NCBI GenBank assembly: GCA_020723305.1 | Contig: DYJC01000002.1 | Location: 372,001-436,000 of the forward strand | Source of the DNA: Desulfosudis oleivorans | Lineage (GTDB): Bacteria > Desulfobacterota > Desulfobacteria > Desulfobacterales > SURF-7 | DNA: 64,000 nt | Reading direction: 5' to 3' | Part shown: in pieces, positions 35,292 to 44,788 of the stretch | How the letters are laid out: the number at the start of each line of letters is the position of its first letter | How positions within the stretch are numbered: position 1 is the stretch's first letter | Program-made: the position numbers and the translations under genes | Notes under the pieces: generated by a model | What the model saw: only the letters and a program-made list of their open reading frames with translations | Told to the model about the DNA's origin: nothing | Database searches by the model: none

Positions 35292-36352
35292 CGTAAGAAT
35301 TCCCCTTCCTCTTGAATGTCTTTTCCAACCATTAAATTATGCTTTTTAAGCATACCGATTGTTTCCTCTAGCGTCATAAGTGAGTCAGCCGAGCTATACT
35401 CTTTAATCAGTGCCGGCTTTGAGGGCGGCTCCCCAAGCAGTTCCGGGAGCATTGGTTTGATTGCATAATATTTACCCTGTTCATATGTGTGCCATGCTTC
35501 TTCATCCGAAACCATGATTTCATGGATTTTTTCTCCAGGGCGGATTCCTGAAAAAGTAAGTTTGATATTCCTGTCTCCGATTAAAGCTTTTGCCACATCG
35601 ACAATTCTAGATGCTGGAACCTTGGGGACAAATGTATCACCGGCTTCAGCTCCATCAATGGCAGCGGCAACCGTGTCCACAGCTCGTTCAAGGGGTAGTA
35701 AAAAGCGGGTCATCTCTTTGGTTGTGATGGTGACAGGCCCGCCGTTTTTAATCTGGTCATGGAAAAGAGGAATAACCGATCCCCGCGATGCCAGAACGTT
35801 TCCATATCTGACACAGATAAAACGTGTTGAGGGCGCGGTTATGTTTGCTGAAATAAAAATACGTTCCTGAAGGGCCTTGGTCATACCCATGACATTGATC
35901 GGCTTGCAGGCTTTATCGGTAGAAACGCCAACTACTGTTTGAACCGGAAAGTCATGCTCCCGGATCGCCTGGACAATGTTATTTGCACCCTCAATATTGG
36001 TTTGAACTGCTTCATGTGGAAAGTATTCACACGATGGAACCTGTTTCAAGGCAGCGGCATTGATGACAATATCCGCATTTTTAAGGACAGAGCAGACTGA
36101 ATGATAATTGCGGACATCCCCGATCCTGAATTCAAGCAACTGTGCAAAATTGTGATATATGATTTCATCCGTTACTTTTTGTTTCTGCTGATACTCTACC
36201 CGCATGAAATGCTGTTTGGCTTCATCTCGTGAAAAAATGATAATCTTTTTTGGGGTGCCAAGGGTTCCGGAAAGAAGGCGTCTGGTCAATACCTTGCCGA
36301 GTGATCCGGTTCCGCCTGTGATTACTACAGTCTTATTGTCAAACGGATTCAT
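35288..36352 (-). CDS. fnlA: UDP-GlcNAc 4,6-dehydratase/5-epimerase (FnlA/CapE/WbvB family)
   Basis: A 354-residue SDR enzyme: nucleotide-binding VVITGGTGSLGKVLTRRLL, STDKACKPINVMGMTKALQE with Met where many SDRs have the catalytic Tyr (MxxxK), and FLLPLERAVDTVAAAI and RPGEKIHEIMVS. These are the marks of the FnlA/CapE/WbvB group, which makes a UDP-2-acetamido-2,6-dideoxy-4-keto-L-hexose from UDP-GlcNAc. It sits between a reductase and the C2-epimerase, so the three form one pathway (order B-A-C). Confidence 0.9.
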   Translation of the reverse strand: MNPFDNKTVVITGGTGSLGKVLTRRLLSGTLGTPKKIIIFSRDEAKQHFMRVEYQQKQKVTDEIIYHNFAQLLEFRIGDVRNYHSVCSVLKNADIVINAAALKQVPSCEYFPHEAVQTNIEGANNIVQAIREHDFPVQTVVGVSTDKACKPINVMGMTKALQERIFISANITAPSTRFICVRYGNVLASRGSVIPLFHDQIKNGGPVTITTKEMTRFLLPLERAVDTVAAAIDGAEAGDTFVPKVPASRIVDVAKALIGDRNIKLTFSGIRPGEKIHEIMVSDEEAWHTYEQGKYYAIKPMLPELLGEPPSKPALIKEYSSADSLMTLEETIGMLKKHNLMVGKDIQEEGEFLR

Positions 36353-36377
36353 GATTTGAATTCCTTATTAAGGGTGG

Positions 36378-37268
36378 TTAAGAATTATAAAGCCCGGAGG
36401 AATGGTAATGGTCATACATTTTACCGATCAGTTCCGGCCAGGATGGCGGAGCATAGCCTGTTTGCCTCTGAAAAAGCTCAGAATTCAAAGAGCGGTCACA
36501 ATGAAATTCATCGGATGGTTCAATATGGATTTTTTTATTATATTTTTCTGCAACGATCTTCAGCAGATCGTATTTTGAAATCGGAGCGGATGAAACATGG
36601 TATAAGCCTGAGAGGTTCGGGTTTGGAATGATCCATTTTGAGATTATTTCGGCAATCTCGACCGTAGGAAAGCCGGTGTAGATGGCTTTTGTAAAGCCTT
36701 TGATATCTTCCTTCTGGGAGAGAAACCAATCCACCAGGCCGAGCCTGGTCTTTAACTCATGACCGATTATTGAAGTTCGCATGGTCAGGCAATGTGGATA
36801 GTCTACCTCGCCAAGGTATTTTGTTTTTCCATAAAGATCATTTGCAGTGGATGGGTCTGTTTCCTTATATCCGCCAATCATTCCGTCAAAAACGCAGTCC
36901 GTGCTGATGTGAATCATACGTGCTTTGGCAGTCTTGCAGATTAAGGATATTCGATGGGGCAGTTGTGCATTAACAGTAATTGCGGATAAAGGATCGTTTG
37001 CAATAGGTAGTTGTTTGATAAGCCCTATACAATTAATGACTACATCAGGTTGAATAGAAGCCATCGCCCGGTTGATACTGTCAAAGTTTTCTGCATCGAC
37101 ACCATTTCTGACCTTATCTAAAATTTCAGGTTTGAAAATGGTTTTTTCTTTATCGATATTTCTTGCGGTCCCATATACATCAAGGTCTTTAATTCCTGAC
37201 AGTTTATTGAGAAGCGTATGGCCAAGCATTCCTGAAACACCCAGAATCAACACCTTATGTCTTTTCAT
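36378..37268 (-). CDS. RmlD-like SDR reductase of the L-sugar pathway
   Basis: A 296-residue RmlD-type reductase. ATG 37268 is chosen because AAGGAGAG lies upstream; the longer frame has no support. VLILGVSGMLGHTLLNKL binds NADPH, and TDCVFDGMIGGYKETD with DLYGKTKYLGE gives the YxxxK active site. It lacks the C-terminal cupin domain of CapF/FnlB (about 370 residues), which makes L-FucNAc precursors. It is closer in layout to WbvR, the reductase used for UDP-L-RhaNAc/QuiNAc. Inferred role: reduction of the 4-keto sugar made by the adjacent dehydratase. Confidence 0.8.
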   Translation of the reverse strand: MKRHKVLILGVSGMLGHTLLNKLSGIKDLDVYGTARNIDKEKTIFKPEILDKVRNGVDAENFDSINRAMASIQPDVVINCIGLIKQLPIANDPLSAITVNAQLPHRISLICKTAKARMIHISTDCVFDGMIGGYKETDPSTANDLYGKTKYLGEVDYPHCLTMRTSIIGHELKTRLGLVDWFLSQKEDIKGFTKAIYTGFPTVEIAEIISKWIIPNPNLSGLYHVSSAPISKYDLLKIVAEKYNKKIHIEPSDEFHCDRSLNSELFQRQTGYAPPSWPELIGKMYDHYHSSGLYNS

Positions 37269-37331
37269 TGACTGCTCTCCTTTTTTCAAGCATTGAGCGC
37301 ACAACCTCATATAAATTCATTTAGTTTTCGA

Positions 37332-38339
37332 TTAAATAAGGCGACGACAATTTTTACAGGCTGGTGAAATCCCAGTTTTGATTTTTTTTCTCAGATTCTC
37401 ATATGGCTCTCCCTTCCAGATCTCTTCAAAACTTTTTTCTTTTATATTGCCTAAATTTATCTGTGACCAACAGCATGGAGAAACCTTGCCATCTGGTTCG
37501 ATAAAAAATTTATTATATACCCAATCACATGACTTGATAATTTCCTTCAGGCGGGCTTGGTCAATTGGTTTTTCTGGAGTGGACTGGTTTTCAAGGTTAC
37601 AGATATAGGCTTCAACCCCTTCTGACTTTGCAAGCTCACGCATTGAATCAAGAAATTCCCGATTTTTTTTTGTATTATCAACAACTAAGTCGGACGGATA
37701 CATATGCTGTAGTGTGGGTGTAAGTCCTAAACAGGAAATGGAAGTCACACGATTGTTTTTTGCATATTGGATAAAATTTGGAATTTCATGCAAATTATAG
37801 CTGGTGATAACAAAGCTTAATCGAATCGGAAAATTATGGGGCAGTGAAATTAAATATTCAACATTCTCCAATGTGTTTGCAAGACTTGTATGAGGGCCAT
37901 GCAACCGGGAGTACGTTTCCGGTGTTAACGAATTCAGGGAGAAAACAATTTCTGAAACTTTAGAGCGAACCAGATAGTCAGAACACTCCTTGGTTAGTTT
38001 TGATCCATTGGTTACAAATCGAATAGGAATATCTTTGTTATAAAAAAATTTGATGATTTCAAGAAAATCCGGATGACAAGTGATTTCACCATATCCAGTG
38101 ATATCAACCATACACGCATGTTCGGCAATTTCATCTATGTTAACAATTTCATGTAGCCTGATTATTTTTTTCTTCACATCTCTATTGCAAAAAATGCAAT
38201 TATAATTGCAAATTGTTGAAAGATTAAGGAATAAGTCAACTTTTTTTTGTGGCGAACTTTCCTTTTTAATTGACCTTAATAAATAGTTTATATGTTTACC
38301 AAATGATAATGGCATTTTACTTAGAATATTTTTCATCAA
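37332..38339 (-). CDS. Radical SAM/SPASM-domain protein
   Basis: A 335-residue radical SAM protein with LSTICNYNCIFCNRDVKK (CxxxCxxC, about residue 46), a central barrel, and a C-terminal Cys-rich region: SPCCWSQINLGNIKEKSFEE and SPACKNCRR (about 290-330). The latter is the SPASM-type auxiliary cluster signature. Known relatives modify peptides or sugars, or are maturases. There is no peptide substrate gene beside it. It sits between the L-sugar pathway and a GT4 gene, so a sugar-modifying role is more likely than RiPP maturation, but this is inference. Confidence 0.85.
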   Translation of the reverse strand: MMKNILSKMPLSFGKHINYLLRSIKKESSPQKKVDLFLNLSTICNYNCIFCNRDVKKKIIRLHEIVNIDEIAEHACMVDITGYGEITCHPDFLEIIKFFYNKDIPIRFVTNGSKLTKECSDYLVRSKVSEIVFSLNSLTPETYSRLHGPHTSLANTLENVEYLISLPHNFPIRLSFVITSYNLHEIPNFIQYAKNNRVTSISCLGLTPTLQHMYPSDLVVDNTKKNREFLDSMRELAKSEGVEAYICNLENQSTPEKPIDQARLKEIIKSCDWVYNKFFIEPDGKVSPCCWSQINLGNIKEKSFEEIWKGEPYENLRKKIKTGISPACKNCRRLI

Positions 38340-38400
38340 TGCTTCCTTCTTGCTGAAAGGTTAATATTTCCCCCTAGCATTAAAAAAATGCATTTTAAGA

Positions 38401-39591
38401 CTAATTCAGTTTTTCTTTTATGACTTCTTTATAAAATTCTATTGTCTTATTTTTTAAAATTGAAATATCAAGCCTTTCCTCTATAACTTTAGAGTTGATT
38501 ATTGATGCCTGATTTACAAGTTCGTCATCTGTTAAAGCCTTTCTGATGGCCTTTTCAACTGTTTCAGGATCATCAGGGTGAACCAGAAGACCGGTTTCTC
38601 CATCAACGAGCCATTCATCTGCACAAGCTGTCCGGGATTGAATAGGAAAGGAACCCATTGCCATGGCTTCAAGAAGTGATGTGCTGATTGCATCGCTTAT
38701 GCTCAAACCAATTGAAATTCTGCTGGAGCCATGGATTTTCAGTATATCATAATGTGGAGAATCCCCTGGTATTATGTTGACTTGGATTCCAGTTGATTTT
38801 TGAAAAAGTTCCGCTGCAATGAGAACCTCCGGAGCCGCTACAAAAATATTAATTTTATATCCAGTGAGTATATCTGCACATCGCTCCAGTGCTCTTAAAC
38901 CCACAAGAGCCCTTCCAGCCCAACCCTGGTATCCTTTCAGCGTTATATTGCGTCTGTTCGAAGTATTTCCATTTTGTTTAAAACGATATAATGCTTTAAG
39001 GTCTAACCCACCTGTATTGGAAAAGACAGGAAGGACTTTGCCTCTGAAACCCATATTTTTTGCCAGTACTACATCGCGTTCACATTCACATGAGTAATAG
39101 TCACATGAGGCCAGTATTTCTGAAATTTTTTGTTTGTGTTCTTGCAATCGTCCAAACAGATAAATATCGCTGCCATAATTGGTTACAATCCATGGAGGAA
39201 ATTTTTGTCTGTATATTTTCATCGCCTCAAGGGTTAAGTAACCCGCATGTTGAATTTCTATGGAGTGCATAATATCTGGTTTTAGTCTTTTGATAAGTCG
39301 GCCAAGTTGTGCTGCACGATAGTTTGGAATGAATCGATTGATTAATTCCTTAAAAAGGACAACAAGATCAGCTATAGGGAGCGGTACGCCACGGAAACTA
39401 AGATCAGATTTTTTTTTATTGATACGTGTCCAGTAAATTGAGTGGTGAACAGTGACTCCTGTCATCTCAGGGTGAATGAAACCAAAATCAATGCTTGGGA
39501 AAAGATGGATTTCCCATCCCTCTTGATTTATCTGGTTAATCCATCTGACAACATGAATACTGTTTGCCATGCCGATTATTAAGAGCTTCAA
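38401..39591 (-). CDS. Glycosyltransferase family 4
   Basis: A 396-residue GT-B enzyme. The N-terminus is LLIIGMANSIHVVRWINQIN, a form shared with the 41294-42796 product (GLAESSHTHSWINLI). The C-terminus contains SRISIGLSISDAISTSLLEA and MAMGSFPIQS with the conserved Glu, then GETGLLVHPDDPETVEKAI. A Cys motif (CDYYSCECERDVVL) lies near residue 160. It lies 21 bp upstream of nothing else and follows the GT2-methyltransferase fusion in transcription. Specificity unknown. Confidence 0.85.
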   Translation of the reverse strand: MKLLIIGMANSIHVVRWINQINQEGWEIHLFPSIDFGFIHPEMTGVTVHHSIYWTRINKKKSDLSFRGVPLPIADLVVLFKELINRFIPNYRAAQLGRLIKRLKPDIMHSIEIQHAGYLTLEAMKIYRQKFPPWIVTNYGSDIYLFGRLQEHKQKISEILASCDYYSCECERDVVLAKNMGFRGKVLPVFSNTGGLDLKALYRFKQNGNTSNRRNITLKGYQGWAGRALVGLRALERCADILTGYKINIFVAAPEVLIAAELFQKSTGIQVNIIPGDSPHYDILKIHGSSRISIGLSISDAISTSLLEAMAMGSFPIQSRTACADEWLVDGETGLLVHPDDPETVEKAIRKALTDDELVNQASIINSKVIEERLDISILKNKTIEFYKEVIKEKLN

Positions 39592-39612
39592 TTGACGGTT
39601 CCTCTTTTACTA

Positions 39613-41217
39613 TCACAAGTTAATACTATCTAAAAGCCATAACCCTAAACTTTTATCAGAATAATCGCCATCATATTCTGAACATTTTTCATTAATTAAC
39701 AGTATTGGTTCCGGGAAGTCGAATGGATGGAGATTCAGGTTGAGTGTTCTCCAGAATCCATTATTTAAGTCCATATTTTGATTTCTACCAGTAAATGTTG
39801 TCGTCAATAAGTATCTGGAGCCACTTTTTTTAAAATTATTCAGTACTCTTTTCGCATCATTGTAAGACAAATGTACCAAGCAGTCCCGGCAGAAAATGAG
39901 ATCCGCATAAGGCAAAGCATCTTGCGTAAGATCTTTACAAAGAAAAAGCCTTCCTGGGTTTGCATAGTGCTTGTTATTATAATCGATCACATGCTGAACA
40001 ACATCGATTCCTATATATTTGTTAACATTCAGATCGGTTTCTTTCATCCAGTGGAAATCTCCACAAGGGGCATCCATGAATGTATTTATTGCAAATTTTT
40101 TTATCATCTCTGGAAGTTCTTTTCGGATCACTTCCGTCTGGATAAGATCCGAACCTTGTCCAGACCTTGATGTTACACCTTTGAAAAGGTTTTTTTTATA
40201 TACTTCTGTGAATTTTTTCTGAAGATTTGGTTTTGTTTGAAAAGGTGTGAGTAGATGGTTAATTGTTTCTCTGGAAAATAGATGGATCAGGGGTTTAAAT
40301 TTCTTCCAGGTGTTATTTATCCATAATGGCACATCAGTTATAGCTATAAACATTTTAATATAAAAGAATAACCCTTTTTCAAATGAATATTTGAGCGATA
40401 GCTGATTTGCCGATCTATATGCCCCCTGAAGACCTCTGCTTCGATAATTAAGGGCAAGTTTACGAAAAAAAATAGGGGGCTCAATGTTGTAAATATCCGG
40501 TATGTTTTTTGTCGATATTTTATTCATAAACCAGATATAAAATTCATCAATTTCTTTGAAGTGATTTTTTTGACATGAGCCTTGTTCCGCATGTGTACGG
40601 CTCTGTATCAAGCTCTCTGGAAGATGAATAAAATTGTACTGTTTTGCCATTTTCACCCAGAGGTGATAGTCTTGTGTTGTTTTCAATGTCTCATCGAAAA
40701 GACCGATTTTTTTAAAGCAGATTTTTGGAATCAACAATGTACAGCCATGCAAAAATGAGGACTGTATTAATTCATATTCAAATTGTTCAGGCTTATAATG
40801 GGGAATTATAAACTTATTGATAATGGCCGAAGAACCATCGATTACATCAAAATCGCTATATAGTATAACATTTTTATTTTTTTCGCCTCGTAGATGTTTA
40901 ATCTGTCTTTCAATTTTATTTGGATAGTAAACATCATCATGGCTCAACCAGGAAAAATAATCTCCTGCCATTTTGTCTATTCCAAGATTTAAGGCACTGG
41001 CAACACCACCATTTTTTTTCTTTAGGTAATGTATTTTATTACCGTATGATTTTGCGATAGCCTCTGTCTCTCCATTATCGTTTGATCCATCATTCACGAC
41101 AATGATTTCACAATTGGTATATGTTTGTGATAGTGCTGAATCAATAGCCTCGCGCATGTAGTTGCTCCCATTATAAACAGGGATAACAATAGAAACAAGA
41201 GGGTTAAATTTCATCAT
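39613..41217 (-). CDS. Fused GT2 glycosyltransferase-SAM methyltransferase
   Basis: A 534-residue fusion. Residues 1-250 are GT2 (LVSIVIPVYNGSNYMREAI, NDGSNDNGETE, WLSHDDVYYPNKIE). After a linker, residues 350-534 form a class I methyltransferase (MDAPCGDFHWMKETDLN, YIGIDVVQHVIDYNN, LIFCRDCLVHLSYNDAKRVL). The likely job is to add a sugar and methylate it, or to cap the chain with a methylated residue. Its GT2 domain is a duplicate of 33149-34204. In ABC-exported O-antigens a terminal methyl can be the length and export signal, which makes this one to test. Confidence 0.85.
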   Translation of the reverse strand: MMKFNPLVSIVIPVYNGSNYMREAIDSALSQTYTNCEIIVVNDGSNDNGETEAIAKSYGNKIHYLKKKNGGVASALNLGIDKMAGDYFSWLSHDDVYYPNKIERQIKHLRGEKNKNVILYSDFDVIDGSSAIINKFIIPHYKPEQFEYELIQSSFLHGCTLLIPKICFKKIGLFDETLKTTQDYHLWVKMAKQYNFIHLPESLIQSRTHAEQGSCQKNHFKEIDEFYIWFMNKISTKNIPDIYNIEPPIFFRKLALNYRSRGLQGAYRSANQLSLKYSFEKGLFFYIKMFIAITDVPLWINNTWKKFKPLIHLFSRETINHLLTPFQTKPNLQKKFTEVYKKNLFKGVTSRSGQGSDLIQTEVIRKELPEMIKKFAINTFMDAPCGDFHWMKETDLNVNKYIGIDVVQHVIDYNNKHYANPGRLFLCKDLTQDALPYADLIFCRDCLVHLSYNDAKRVLNNFKKSGSRYLLTTTFTGRNQNMDLNNGFWRTLNLNLHPFDFPEPILLINEKCSEYDGDYSDKSLGLWLLDSINL

Positions 41218-41293
41218 TTATGCTCCATATCTCAAGAGAGGTAATAATTGCATAACGGATATCCTCCTGAGAGCAAAATATTATAATTATTTT

Positions 41294-42796
41294 TCATCTG
41301 GAATTCAGAGTCTCTGCAATATTATTATAGTATGCAGTGATCTTTTGTGCTATTTTTTTTCTATCCGCTATTCTGTAAACAAGCTCCAAATTATTCTTGA
41401 CGGCCTGATCAACCAATGAATCATCTTGCATTGCTCTTGATAGCGCAGCCGCGATCTCGTGTGGATATAGGTTCCGTGCAAACAGCACATTCGTTTCATC
41501 ATTGACCACAGTGTTAATTGTCTCCAATGGTGACACAATCGGAAATGCACCGCATGCCATTGCTTCGTAAAGAGTGTTGGGAATGCCATCCACTAATGAT
41601 GGTGCCAATAAGACTCTGGCTCGTGTCATGAGACTTAACAACTCTGAGTGCGGAATGCGTGGTTGGAATTGGCAGTTTTTGAGAATTTCATCTGGTAAGG
41701 TCCGCAACCACATTGAAATTTCTTCTTGATCTCCTGCTGTCATATATATTGTACAGGGCTGGATTTGGTTCCAGGCTATATTAATAGCCTCGAACACCGG
41801 CAAAGCTTTTGACCACGGACACTCATATGTTTTTGGCCAAAGAATAATTCTTTCTCTTTGAGATGGAAGCAGGGTAAATGTCGATGCAAGTTCATCGACA
41901 GCTATTCCTCCAGTGCCTGGAACTGGTGTAAGAGGGGAAAATTTCTTTTCAGATACTTCCACTTCTTTGGCAAATTCTATATTGATGATATTATCACTTA
42001 TAAGATGGTCACATTCATTCAGGATTTCTGATATCTCTTGTATGAATTGCGGGTCATGCCGCCTGAGTGTCAAGTCAGACCCACCCCGCAACTGGAGTAC
42101 CCATCGCCCATTTTTTTCAAGATTATACTGTTTTCTAACCTTATAGTAAAAAAGTCCTCCCTGGTTGTCATATAATCCTAATGTGTGAATGATATCGGGT
42201 TGCCATTCCTGAATAGTTTTTGCCAGCCAGGCCTCGGCTGAAGAAGCTTTTGGAGATAGAAATTCCTCTATTGGTTTATTGATTTCTTGGAAGGCATCTG
42301 TATGTGTTGCATCCAAGCGTGGTTTATGGAAATGTCCTTTTATGATTTTTCTCCGGCATTTTGATGCCAATGAAACCGGTAGAAATGCCATAAATATAAA
42401 TAACTTGACAAACAATTTAACCATGCTGTCTTGCGAAGGATGAATAGGAAAACCTTGATTAAATAGAGTCTGTAATCTAAAGAAAGGGTTTTGAAGTTTC
42501 TTTTCTTGATATTTTTTATATTCTTCATGTTCTTCAGGTGTGGGATATAAACATTTCCGATAATTGGGATCAAGGCCAGATGGATACCATTGCCCAGATA
42601 AATATGTGCGTATATCCCATTTTTCAGATGGGTATCCTCCCGTAGGGATGGCAAACAAACGAATATTAAATTCAGCATCATCTATTAAATTAATCCAGCT
42701 ATGGGTATGGCTGCTCTCAGCCAAACCAATAAAAAGGATTTTCGGTTTTCCTGGAAAAGGGTCTATATCAAAAAGATTGTTGGCTCGCATTAACAT
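41294..42796 (-). CDS. Glycosyltransferase family 4, long form
   Basis: A 500-residue GT-B enzyme: KILFIGLAESSHTHSWINLI, VPGTGGIAVDELAS, ILWPKTYECPWSKALPVFEA and ARVLLAPSLVDGIPNTLYEA followed by MACGAFPIVSP. It is longer than usual because of an insert of about 100 residues after the N-terminal Rossmann start (residues 60-165). The ATG at 42796 is 5 bp from the asnB stop and is probably coupled. The mode is retaining; the substrate cannot be predicted. Confidence 0.8.
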   Translation of the reverse strand: MLMRANNLFDIDPFPGKPKILFIGLAESSHTHSWINLIDDAEFNIRLFAIPTGGYPSEKWDIRTYLSGQWYPSGLDPNYRKCLYPTPEEHEEYKKYQEKKLQNPFFRLQTLFNQGFPIHPSQDSMVKLFVKLFIFMAFLPVSLASKCRRKIIKGHFHKPRLDATHTDAFQEINKPIEEFLSPKASSAEAWLAKTIQEWQPDIIHTLGLYDNQGGLFYYKVRKQYNLEKNGRWVLQLRGGSDLTLRRHDPQFIQEISEILNECDHLISDNIINIEFAKEVEVSEKKFSPLTPVPGTGGIAVDELASTFTLLPSQRERIILWPKTYECPWSKALPVFEAINIAWNQIQPCTIYMTAGDQEEISMWLRTLPDEILKNCQFQPRIPHSELLSLMTRARVLLAPSLVDGIPNTLYEAMACGAFPIVSPLETINTVVNDETNVLFARNLYPHEIAAALSRAMQDDSLVDQAVKNNLELVYRIADRKKIAQKITAYYNNIAETLNSR

Positions 42797-42801
42797 CTCG
42801 C

Positions 42802-44757
42802 TTAATCAATAAACTCCCTGCACCATAATTCAATTATCATTAACAACCATGGTAAAGACCAGTGTGAATGGTTATCAAGGAAGTTGTTATATACTGCCTG
42901 AACTTCATTTGTTTTAAAAAACCCTCTTTTGATAATTGATTGTGCTGAGAGGGTATCATCTAACACATCTTTTAATGAACTTTTAAGCCACGCATCAAAC
43001 GGCATTCCAAACCCTCTTTTTTTTTGAAGGTCCATCCCCTTGGGGAGAACATGCTTGGATATATCAATAAGTATTTTTTTGGTGCCTGTCTCTCGATACG
43101 TTGCATTTGAAAGGTTAGCTGTAGATGTAATATCACCCATTTTTGTGTTGTCAGGAAGAGAAAGAGCAATATCCACTAAAGCTGGATTTAAAAATGGAAC
43201 ACGGACTTCAAGTGAATGCGCCATCGAGACAGCATCAATATCGCGGAGAAGCTGGTTTTGAGTATACCCCCTTAAACATAGTGCAGACACTCTGTTAATT
43301 ATCGATTCGTTCGGAAGCTCGTCGCTCGAAGCAATATCTTGGGATGGCTTTCTTCCAATGTGAGAATATCTGCAGAAATCTTTTTGTAAAAGATTTGCCG
43401 CTCCAATAGCGCCGTATATCTGATATTGTCCGGCAAAAAGGGAAAGAAAATCCAAATTGCTTTTTGGATCGTTCAAACGATTCCTATCTGCTTGGCCTGA
43501 ACGCCCAACAGATAGTAATTTTGCTAAAGACGCAAGTCGGGATAAGACATTCCGGAGGTGTTTCATCGGCGTTAAATGTTCGTTTCGATTGCCCGGGTGA
43601 TATGCTTTTACCATATTGGCAAACCATGGATATCCGGCAAAAAGCTCATCACCGCCGGTTCCGGAAATCGCTACGGTTACCGCCTGCCTCGCGGCATACG
43701 ATACGAAATAGGAATTGACACCATCAACAGAAGGTTGATCTAATGCTTTGACAATATGATTGATTTTGTCACGGACATCCTTACCGGTTACAACAACCCG
43801 CGAATGATCAGTGCCGATAAATTTTGCAACCCTTTGAGCATCATCTGTTTCATCAATATCTGCACCTTCCTGCCCAAACCCGACAGAAAAAGTTTTAATC
43901 CTGCTGCCTATAGTATTTTTTGCCATCAAGGCAACCAGAAGTGAAGAATCCACACCACCGCTCAGGAATGCTCCTATCGGAACATCACTGATCATTTGCA
44001 TATTTATGGCTTTTTCAAGTGATTCTGTCACAGCAGAAACCATTTCTTCATAGGAGCTGTTCTTCAGTGTGGATGCTCTGTCAGTTTCCAGTTTCCAGTA
44101 TCTTTCAAGTTTTTCATTGCCCGGTTCGATAATCATACGATGACCGGGCAGCAGCATATTTACACCTGTAACGGCTGTCATCGGCTGACGAACCGAACCG
44201 AATGTCAGTAAAAGGCGCAGCGCTTCCGGATCAAACTGTTTTTTAATAAAACCGCTTGCAAGAATCGATTTCATCTCTGAGGCAAAAACAAACTTCGAAC
44301 CTGCGCGAGAATAAAGAAGCGGTTTGATACCTAAATGATCCCTTGCCAATAGAAGTCTTTCTTTACCTGACCCACGTCTTTTATCATAAACAGCCAGGGC
44401 GAACATTCCATTCATACGAAGAATAAAATCATCACCATATTCTTCATACATTTTTAATACAACTTCAGTGTCAGAGGAGGAATGGAAAGCATACCCTTTT
44501 TGTAACAGGACATCACGTTCTTCCCGAAAATTATAGGTTTCTCCATTATAGACAATCCAGACAGACCCATCATTGTTTCTCATTGGCTGATGTGCATTAG
44601 GAGATAAGTCAATTACCGCGAGGCGCGTCATGCCAAAAGCAATGCCGTCTTCCAAGAACATGCCGGAATCATCAGGACCGCGATGATTCATAGCTGAAAT
44701 CATGGATGAAATGTCCAACCGGCCGGAATGTCCGAATATACCGCAGATACCGCACAT
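42802..44757 (-). CDS. asnB: Asparagine synthase-like glutamine amidotransferase
   Basis: A 651-residue AsnB-type enzyme. The start is placed at ATG 44757 because the second residue must be Cys (MCGICGIFG) as the N-terminal nucleophile; the upstream frame would bury it. The glutaminase half has HRGPDDSGMF, VYNGETYNF and SSSDTEV. The synthetase half has the pyrophosphate loop SGGVDSSLLVALMAK (about residue 269) and GGDELFAGYPWF. In surface-glycan clusters such enzymes amidate uronic acids, so amidation of a sugar acid is inferred; general asparagine synthesis is the alternative. Confidence 0.9.
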   Translation of the reverse strand: MCGICGIFGHSGRLDISSMISAMNHRGPDDSGMFLEDGIAFGMTRLAVIDLSPNAHQPMRNNDGSVWIVYNGETYNFREERDVLLQKGYAFHSSSDTEVVLKMYEEYGDDFILRMNGMFALAVYDKRRGSGKERLLLARDHLGIKPLLYSRAGSKFVFASEMKSILASGFIKKQFDPEALRLLLTFGSVRQPMTAVTGVNMLLPGHRMIIEPGNEKLERYWKLETDRASTLKNSSYEEMVSAVTESLEKAINMQMISDVPIGAFLSGGVDSSLLVALMAKNTIGSRIKTFSVGFGQEGADIDETDDAQRVAKFIGTDHSRVVVTGKDVRDKINHIVKALDQPSVDGVNSYFVSYAARQAVTVAISGTGGDELFAGYPWFANMVKAYHPGNRNEHLTPMKHLRNVLSRLASLAKLLSVGRSGQADRNRLNDPKSNLDFLSLFAGQYQIYGAIGAANLLQKDFCRYSHIGRKPSQDIASSDELPNESIINRVSALCLRGYTQNQLLRDIDAVSMAHSLEVRVPFLNPALVDIALSLPDNTKMGDITSTANLSNATYRETGTKKILIDISKHVLPKGMDLQKKRGFGMPFDAWLKSSLKDVLDDTLSAQSIIKRGFFKTNEVQAVYNNFLDNHSHWSLPWLLMIIELWCREFID

Positions 44758-44788
44758 AAAATATAAATTTATAATGTCAAAAGTATGT

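Noticed and set aside
37332-38339. RiPP biosynthesis cluster around the SPASM protein
   Set aside because: No precursor-like small gene, leader recognition domain or peptidase lies nearby.
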